From a virus, in the IMG/VR virus record IMGVR_UViG_3300037549_000148, positions 1 through 25,409 of that record: 25,409 bases of DNA, one strand, 5' to 3'. Under the pieces are notes generated by a model. That model was not told the DNA's origin, did not search any database, and worked only from the letters and a program-made list of their open reading frames with translations. The translations under genes were made by a program, and so were the position numbers. Below are positions 21,339 to 25,409 of the stretch, one piece after another; position 1 is the stretch's first letter, and every line of letters begins with the position of its first letter.

Positions 21339-22724
21339 ATGACTTCGTGTACATATATCGATGGCATCGCGTCTTCTCAAGCTATTGATACTGCTGGAGA
21401 AGTCGTTGATCTTAAGGGATTAGATTGTTCTTCCCTATTGGGCGCCGCGCTCAATTGGGAGCACAAAAGTGACACTCCTGCCCAAGTGGTTGGTAAAATC
21501 CTTGAATTTAAAAAGATTTTTTCAGACAAAGACTGCGACAATGAGCGCCAGCGCTATTACTGGAACAAATATCAGATTCCTTATCTATATATTCTAGGTA
21601 GACTGTTTGATGATAAGAAAGACTCTTCGAGGGAAGCCGCAGCGATATTCTTAGATGATGCTCAAAATCCAAACGAACCAAAGATGGTGGGATTCAGCGT
21701 AGAAGGCTCCAAAATTCCTGGTGCCAAAGAAGGCATGGTCCTTACTCGTTCAATCGCTCGCAAAGTCACCATCACCACAATTCCAGCTAATAAGACCTGC
21801 GTCGCAGAGATGATTCCTTCGCCTCATGCCAAGAAGGACGATCTAGACTCTATTTTTAAGACAGAATCTACGCAAGTAGAATTCTTCAGTCCTAACTCTA
21901 AATACTTAGATTTCTTACAGAAAAAAGAAGAAAATATGGATAAAAATGAAGATTCCTCGGACATGAACAAATCCATTCCTTCTGGCTGGAAGCCAAGCCT
22001 CACTCAGCACTCTCAGCTTGGCCAGATTGCATCCCTATCCCATCCTGAGCATGGCATCGTTACAGTTCACAAAAATCCAGAAACCGGAAATCATGAAGTA
22101 AAACACCGTGGTGCTCTAGCTGGAGTAATGGGACAGAAAGGTGTTTTTGGCAATGCGAAAGATGCAATGGCCCATGCTTCCAAGTATGTAAACGCTGTAC
22201 ATAGCGGTAAAGTAATACCTAGAACTCAGGTAAACATGCCTTCTAGTGATAAACTACCTAACGCTCAGTTAGGTGGAAAACATGTTAGTAAAGCACCAAA
22301 TCTAGCTAAAGCGATTGATGCTGGATCTGGCAATGTCGCCCCAGGCCAACTAACTGGTGGTTCCGCTTTAGTATCTGAAAGCCTTGGTGGAAGGATGCAG
22401 AGAAAGAAAAAGAGCATATCCGTAACTACTGGATCTGGCAATATGGGTGGTATGGGCGGAACGCAAGGTGGTATGGGCGGAATGGGCGCCATGGGCGGTA
22501 CCGGTGGTGGCGGAACGGCCAAATCTGAATGGCTAAAGCGAGCTGAAGACGCCTACTCTAGTTGGGAAAAGCGCGAAGAATTTAGAAGTTTCATGAAAAA
22601 GAGTATGCCAAACATGGTTAAAGGCGAGATAGACGCTATTGGTCAAGTAATCGCCCTGAAAAAGTCATTAGAAAACGAAGAAAGTCTGGAAAAAATGTTC
22701 TCCGAATACTTTACAAAAGAATAG
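21339..22724 (+). CDS. Prohead maturation protease with long C-terminal extension
   Basis: The protein has 461 residues. Residues 1-165 fit the herpesvirus-assemblin-like phage prohead protease fold: start DTAGEVVDLKGLD, catalytic His in NWEHKSD (H42), nucleophile Ser in VGFSVEGS (S120), and RKVTITTIPAN. A linker (166-215) has IFKTE (172-176), a possible self-cleavage site. Residues 215-292 form a small alpha/beta domain of unknown function. Residues 324-353 copy the N-arm of the major capsid protein. Residues 366-392 are Gly/Met-rich. After a K-S-E at 395-397, a helical module (400-461) resembles the 94-residue protein at 4141. It therefore appears to combine protease and internal scaffold. 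AAAGGA lies five bases before the ATG, and a terminator follows. Confidence 0.85.
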   Translation: MTSCTYIDGIASSQAIDTAGEVVDLKGLDCSSLLGAALNWEHKSDTPAQVVGKILEFKKIFSDKDCDNERQRYYWNKYQIPYLYILGRLFDDKKDSSREAAAIFLDDAQNPNEPKMVGFSVEGSKIPGAKEGMVLTRSIARKVTITTIPANKTCVAEMIPSPHAKKDDLDSIFKTESTQVEFFSPNSKYLDFLQKKEENMDKNEDSSDMNKSIPSGWKPSLTQHSQLGQIASLSHPEHGIVTVHKNPETGNHEVKHRGALAGVMGQKGVFGNAKDAMAHASKYVNAVHSGKVIPRTQVNMPSSDKLPNAQLGGKHVSKAPNLAKAIDAGSGNVAPGQLTGGSALVSESLGGRMQRKKKSISVTTGSGNMGGMGGTQGGMGGMGAMGGTGGGGTAKSEWLKRAEDAYSSWEKREEFRSFMKKSMPNMVKGEIDAIGQVIALKKSLENEESLEKMFSEYFTKE

Positions 22725-22760
22725 GCCATTGAAGGCTGATAAGCGTCACTCGCTGTCGCG

Positions 22761-22790
22761 GGGCACCATAAAGGGTGCCCTTTTTATTTT
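22761..22790 (+). terminator. Rho-independent terminator after the protease gene
   Basis: GGGCACC and GGTGCCC pair around ATAAAG, followed by TTTTTATTTT. It separates the protease transcript from the NAD-related genes downstream. Confidence 0.9.
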
Positions 22791-22791
22791 C

Positions 22792-22819
22792 TTGATTTAG
22801 AAATCGACTGTGATATAAT
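22792..22819 (+). promoter_or_regulatory. Sigma70-type promoter for the NAD-related genes
   Basis: TTGATT at 22792-22797 and TATAAT at 22814-22819 are 16 bases apart, and the -10 box carries a TGA extension (TGATATAAT at 22811-22819). It lies just after the protease terminator and 76 bases before the prs-like start codon. Confidence 0.75.
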
Positions 22820-22835
22820 CTTTTATGTAAGGCAA

Positions 22836-22895
22836 GTTTACCTGGAAACCCTAGATTGACGTGGGTATATAGGTAGACTCGAAAAGGAGCCCCAC
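22836..22895 (+). promoter_or_regulatory. Candidate structured leader of the prs-like gene
   Basis: GTTTACCT (22836-22843) can pair with AGGTAGAC (22871-22878) with one wobble, enclosing ACCC (22848-22851) and GGGT (22863-22866). GTGGG (22861-22865) could instead pair with CCCAC (22891-22895), directly between the ribosome site AAAAGGAG and the ATG. Two alternative folds, one covering the start region, are what a translational switch would need. No known riboswitch class is recognised. Confidence 0.4.
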
Positions 22896-23669
22896 ATGAT
22901 TTGTCTAAACGGTTTTACCGTCACGCCCACTATCTTCCCCGATAATACCTCTCAGGTATGGAAGCTTCCGGCAGATGTCCTCGCCACCGACTACGCCTTC
23001 ATAGATTGGACCTTTACCACAGAAGGTGATATTGTTCAACTTGCACAATTGAAGGATCTTCTAGACTCCCACGAAATACCCTCATGTCTACGCATCAGAT
23101 ACCTACCTTATGGTCGTCAAGACAAGGCTGTGTCCAATGATGCTACCTTCGCACTGCACTCTTTCGCCAAACTCCTAAATCGACTCTATTTCGATTGCAT
23201 CGAGATTATCGATCCACACAGCTACATAGCTACGGACCTGATTAAGAATTCTGTAGCAATTCAATCTACTACACTATCTAAAATCTGGAACGATGGTGAA
23301 TACGATATCGTCTGCTACCCTGATAAGGGAGCATTGACAAAATACTCTAAAATTTATGACTTCCCATTCCTCTATGGGGAAAAGGTTCGTGACCAGTCTA
23401 CTGGAAATATCACGAAATACGAAGTTATCGGTGATCCCGCAGGCAAGAAAGTCCTTATTGTGGACGACATTTGCGATGGCGGCATGACCTTCAAGATTTT
23501 GGCCAAGGATCTCTTGGCTAAAGGTGCTAAAGAGGTAAATCTCTTTGTCACGCATGGCATTTTTTCGAGAGGATTGAAAACTCTTAAGGATGCTGGCATT
23601 AACCGTATTTTCGCTCAAGATGGTGAAGCGTCAGAGGTTCAAGGTACTGTCGTTTATGTTAAAATGTAG
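22896..23669 (+). CDS. Ribose-phosphate pyrophosphokinase-like protein (Prs, or Adps of a NARP1 pair)
   Basis: The 257-residue protein belongs to the PRPP-synthetase family. Residues 68-77 RYLPYGRQDK match the ATP-binding loop region. IIDPHS (104-109) supplies the metal and ribose contact. VLIVDDICDGGMTF (186-199) is the PRPP-binding signature, and VTHGIF near the end is also conserved. It is shorter than cellular Prs (about 310 residues) and phage-type. The enzyme transfers pyrophosphate from ATP to ribose-5-phosphate. In NARP1 phages a homologue (Adps) acts on ADP-ribose instead. The NAMPT-like gene that follows supports an NAD-related job. Sequence alone does not tell the two substrates apart. 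AAAAGGAG precedes the ATG. Confidence 0.85.
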   Translation: MICLNGFTVTPTIFPDNTSQVWKLPADVLATDYAFIDWTFTTEGDIVQLAQLKDLLDSHEIPSCLRIRYLPYGRQDKAVSNDATFALHSFAKLLNRLYFDCIEIIDPHSYIATDLIKNSVAIQSTTLSKIWNDGEYDIVCYPDKGALTKYSKIYDFPFLYGEKVRDQSTGNITKYEVIGDPAGKKVLIVDDICDGGMTFKILAKDLLAKGAKEVNLFVTHGIFSRGLKTLKDAGINRIFAQDGEASEVQGTVVYVKM

Positions 23670-24081
23670 TGCCTGTAATGAAATAAAAGACTTTGAAGAG
23701 TTTTCTCGTAATAAATCGAGAAGATACGGAAGAAATTGCGTCTGTAAGAAATGTATAAATGAAAATGAAAGCTACAAGGAAAAGAAAAGTAAATACAACA
23801 AGTCTGCCAAAGGGCAAACTTCGTATTTTAAAAGTCATTTAAAAAAGAAATTTCAAATGACAATTGAACAGAAACTACAAATGTTCAACAATCAAAATGG
23901 ATTGTGTGAAATGTGCGATAGACCTTTCAAGGATTTGAAATCTGCGTGCGTCGATCATAATCACGAAACTGGACAAAAAAGAGGTCTTCTTTGTAAACCA
24001 TGTAATACTTTTCTTGGTATTATTAAAGAAGATTCAACAAAAATAAAGACTTATATAGAGAAATATAAGTCTCAACTATAG
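23656..24081 (+). CDS. Recombination endonuclease VII-type (HNH/treble-clef) protein between prs and nampt
   Basis: I place the start at 23656 (141 residues), 14 bases inside the end of the prs-like gene, because it begins directly with a zinc finger: C4-x-x-C7, C30-x-x-C33. Longer starts only add sequence shadowing the prs frame. The C-terminal half is the endonuclease VII core: LCEMC (C84, C87), VDHNHETG (D100, H101, N102, H103) and GLLCKPCNTFLGIIKE (C113, C116). T4 gp49 is the model for this family, which resolves branched DNA. Free-standing small forms with extra zinc fingers are often homing-type. The gene is AT-rich. It separates two genes that act in one pathway, so it looks like an insertion. 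The ribosome site is weak. Confidence 0.85.
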   Translation: MLKCSACNEIKDFEEFSRNKSRRYGRNCVCKKCINENESYKEKKSKYNKSAKGQTSYFKSHLKKKFQMTIEQKLQMFNNQNGLCEMCDRPFKDLKSACVDHNHETGQKRGLLCKPCNTFLGIIKEDSTKIKTYIEKYKSQL

Positions 24082-24092
24082 GATATTATAGC

Positions 24093-25409
24093 ATGAAAAA
24101 TATGTCTGCAATGCTACTATGTGACTTCTATAAAATCGCTCACCGCGAAATGTATCCTCAAGGAACCGAGGTATGCTACTCAACTTGGACTCCTCGTACT
24201 TCCAGAATGAAAGACGTGAATGGCGTGGTGGTAGCTGGAAACCAAGCGTTCGTAAAAGAATGGCTCCTAGGTTTCTTCCAAGAAGAATTCTTCGACCGTC
24301 CCAAGGCTAAGGTGGTAGCTGATTACGCCCGAATCATCAAGTGTACGCTTGGCGTGGCGAATCCTCCTACGGCCCATATCGAAGCCCTCCACGATCTTGG
24401 ATATCTGCCTCTTTTGATCAAGGCTGTGCCAGAAGGAACGATCGTTCCCTTGCGTGTACCGGCCCTGACCATCCAGAATACTGATCCCCGTTTCTTCTGG
24501 TTGACTAACTACATCGAGACCCTTATCTCGTGCGAACTCTGGCCTACCTATACGGCTGCGACGATCGCAAACGAGTATCGCAAAATCCTTGACAAAGCTG
24601 CCATGGAAACTGTGGGTAACACCGAGTTCGTTCAATTTCAAGGCCATGACTTCTCCATGCGAGGAATGATGGGTCTGCAAGCAAGTTATAAGACCGGTCT
24701 TGGCCACCTTCTTTCCTTTGCTGGAACGGATACTATTCCTGCAATTATGGCCGCAGAGGCTTACTATAGTGCCAATGTAGAGAAAGAGCTTGTGGGAACC
24801 TCCATTCCTGCCACAGAGCATTCGATTCAATGCAGCTATGGTAACGATATGGAATATTTAGAGAATATGATCTCACGAGTTCATCCTTCTGGCTTCGTTT
24901 CTATCGTTTCTGATGGCTATGATTTCTGGGACGTAATTGGACGTGTCCTTCCTGCTCTGAAGGATAAGATCATGGCCCGCAAAGGCGGTCCTCTTGGTGA
25001 TAAAGTAGTGATTCGCCCAGACTCTGGCGATCCTGTGAAAATTGTTTGCGGCGATCCAGAAGCGCCCAAAGGCTCTCTTGAGTATAAAGGCGCTGTGGAA
25101 GCACTATGGGATATCTTCGGTGGCACCAAGACCGACAAGGGCTACAAACTCCTTGACAGCCATATCGGCCTGATCTATGGAGACGCCATTACTCTTGGTA
25201 GAGCCAAGGAAATCGTGGATCGCCTGAAAGTCAAAGGCTTCGCCTCCATCAACGTAGTGTTCGGGATCGGTTCTTACACCTACCAGTACAATACACGCGA
25301 TACTTTTGGGTTCGCAATTAAATCAACTGCTTGCGTGATCAACGGTAAAGAAAAGCAGATTTTCAAGAATCCTAAGACCGATGATGGTACTAAGAAGTCT
25401 CAGAAGGGC
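24093..25409 (+). CDS. Nicotinamide phosphoribosyltransferase-like protein (NAMPT, or Namat of a NARP1 pair), partial
   Basis: The frame runs from ATG 24093 to the window edge, giving 439 residues without a stop; full-length family members have about 460-490. NAMPT hallmarks are present: SAMLLCDFYKIAHREMYP at the N-terminus, FQGHDFSMRGM, PATEHSIQC with the catalytic histidine, VSDGYDFW, VIRPDSGDP, HIGLIYGDAIT, and FGIGSYTYQYNTRDTFG. Cellular NAMPT joins nicotinamide to PRPP to make NMN. In NARP1 phages a NAMPT-like enzyme (Namat) joins nicotinamide to ADP-ribose pyrophosphate and gives NAD+ directly. AGGA lies nine bases before the ATG. No NMN adenylyltransferase is seen in the window, which fits NARP1 but may simply lie beyond the edge. 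Confidence 0.9.
   Translation, partial: MKNMSAMLLCDFYKIAHREMYPQGTEVCYSTWTPRTSRMKDVNGVVVAGNQAFVKEWLLGFFQEEFFDRPKAKVVADYARIIKCTLGVANPPTAHIEALHDLGYLPLLIKAVPEGTIVPLRVPALTIQNTDPRFFWLTNYIETLISCELWPTYTAATIANEYRKILDKAAMETVGNTEFVQFQGHDFSMRGMMGLQASYKTGLGHLLSFAGTDTIPAIMAAEAYYSANVEKELVGTSIPATEHSIQCSYGNDMEYLENMISRVHPSGFVSIVSDGYDFWDVIGRVLPALKDKIMARKGGPLGDKVVIRPDSGDPVKIVCGDPEAPKGSLEYKGAVEALWDIFGGTKTDKGYKLLDSHIGLIYGDAITLGRAKEIVDRLKVKGFASINVVFGIGSYTYQYNTRDTFGFAIKSTACVINGKEKQIFKNPKTDDGTKKSQKG

Noticed and set aside
22436-22520. Short GGTATGGGCGGAA-like repeats as a possible CRISPR or satellite
   Set aside because: They encode the Gly/Met-rich linker of the protease in frame. The units are short and unequal, without spacers.
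21936-22724. Internal start at codon 200 of the protease gene, giving a separate scaffold product
   Set aside because: An ATG with a weak purine-rich run upstream exists, but no real ribosome site is seen. Cleavage at the KTE at 174-176 could give a similar product without it.
23590-23655. A longer N-terminus for the endonuclease VII-type gene
   Set aside because: The added residues only shadow the C-terminal codons of the prs-like gene, and the zinc finger begins right after the ATG at 23656.
24267-24830. A 187-residue minus-strand open frame
   Set aside because: It is antisense to the NAMPT-like gene, whose conserved motifs run through this whole stretch.

Overview
This window is a piece of the genome of a large tailed dsDNA bacteriophage with a contractile tail (myovirus morphology, probably of the large or 'jumbo' type). 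The signs are a tail sheath and tail tube gene pair, a major capsid protein with adjacent scaffold and serine-type prohead protease, a long run of virion genes on one strand, a tRNA cluster, three different HNH-type endonucleases, and nucleotide and NAD metabolism genes. The host cannot be told from the sequence. Ribosome binding sites are mostly AAGGAG-type, so it is a normal bacterial phage. Nearly all sequence is coding. The only non-coding stretch above 300 bp is 594-1065, which holds three tRNA genes and a terminator.

Layout. Positions 1-14356 (minus strand) form a late structural block read from right to left: two neck or connector-like proteins (14356-13056), a 2H phosphoesterase-like protein, several unassigned virion proteins, a zinc-ribbon protein, a 625-residue protein with an mCpol/GGDEF-like palm domain and five CxxC knuckles, an HK97-gp10-like tail-completion candidate, sheath, and tube. 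It ends in a terminator near 1440-1467. Then come an HNH gene with its own promoter, a terminator, tRNA-Pro, tRNA-Tyr and tRNA-His, and the start of another structural gene running off the left edge. A single plus-strand gene (14480-14920, dATP/dGTP diphosphohydrolase-like) interrupts the block. To its right, on the minus strand, lie a 641-residue adhesin with a C-terminal DUF3494 ice-binding-type domain, a calcineurin-like metallophosphoesterase, and the capsid operon (20621-17728: small unknown protein, scaffold, major capsid protein). From 20799 the plus strand carries an HNH gene, the prohead protease with a long C-terminal extension, and after a terminator, promoter and possible structured leader, a Prs-like gene and a NAMPT-like gene separated by an endonuclease-VII-type gene.

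How the genes work together. The capsid operon and the divergent protease build and mature the head. A short motif, hydrophobic-x-K-S-E, recurs in the scaffold, in the protease and in several otherwise unassigned virion proteins, and is a good candidate for the maturation cleavage site. By that reading the mCpol-like protein and several neighbours would be processed inside the capsid and perhaps ejected into the host. The Prs-like and NAMPT-like pair matches the gene content of phage NAD+ reconstitution (NARP1-type) or NAD salvage. Together with the palm-domain protein and the 2H phosphoesterase, this suggests a phage that may act on host nucleotide-based immune signalling. That last step is inference.
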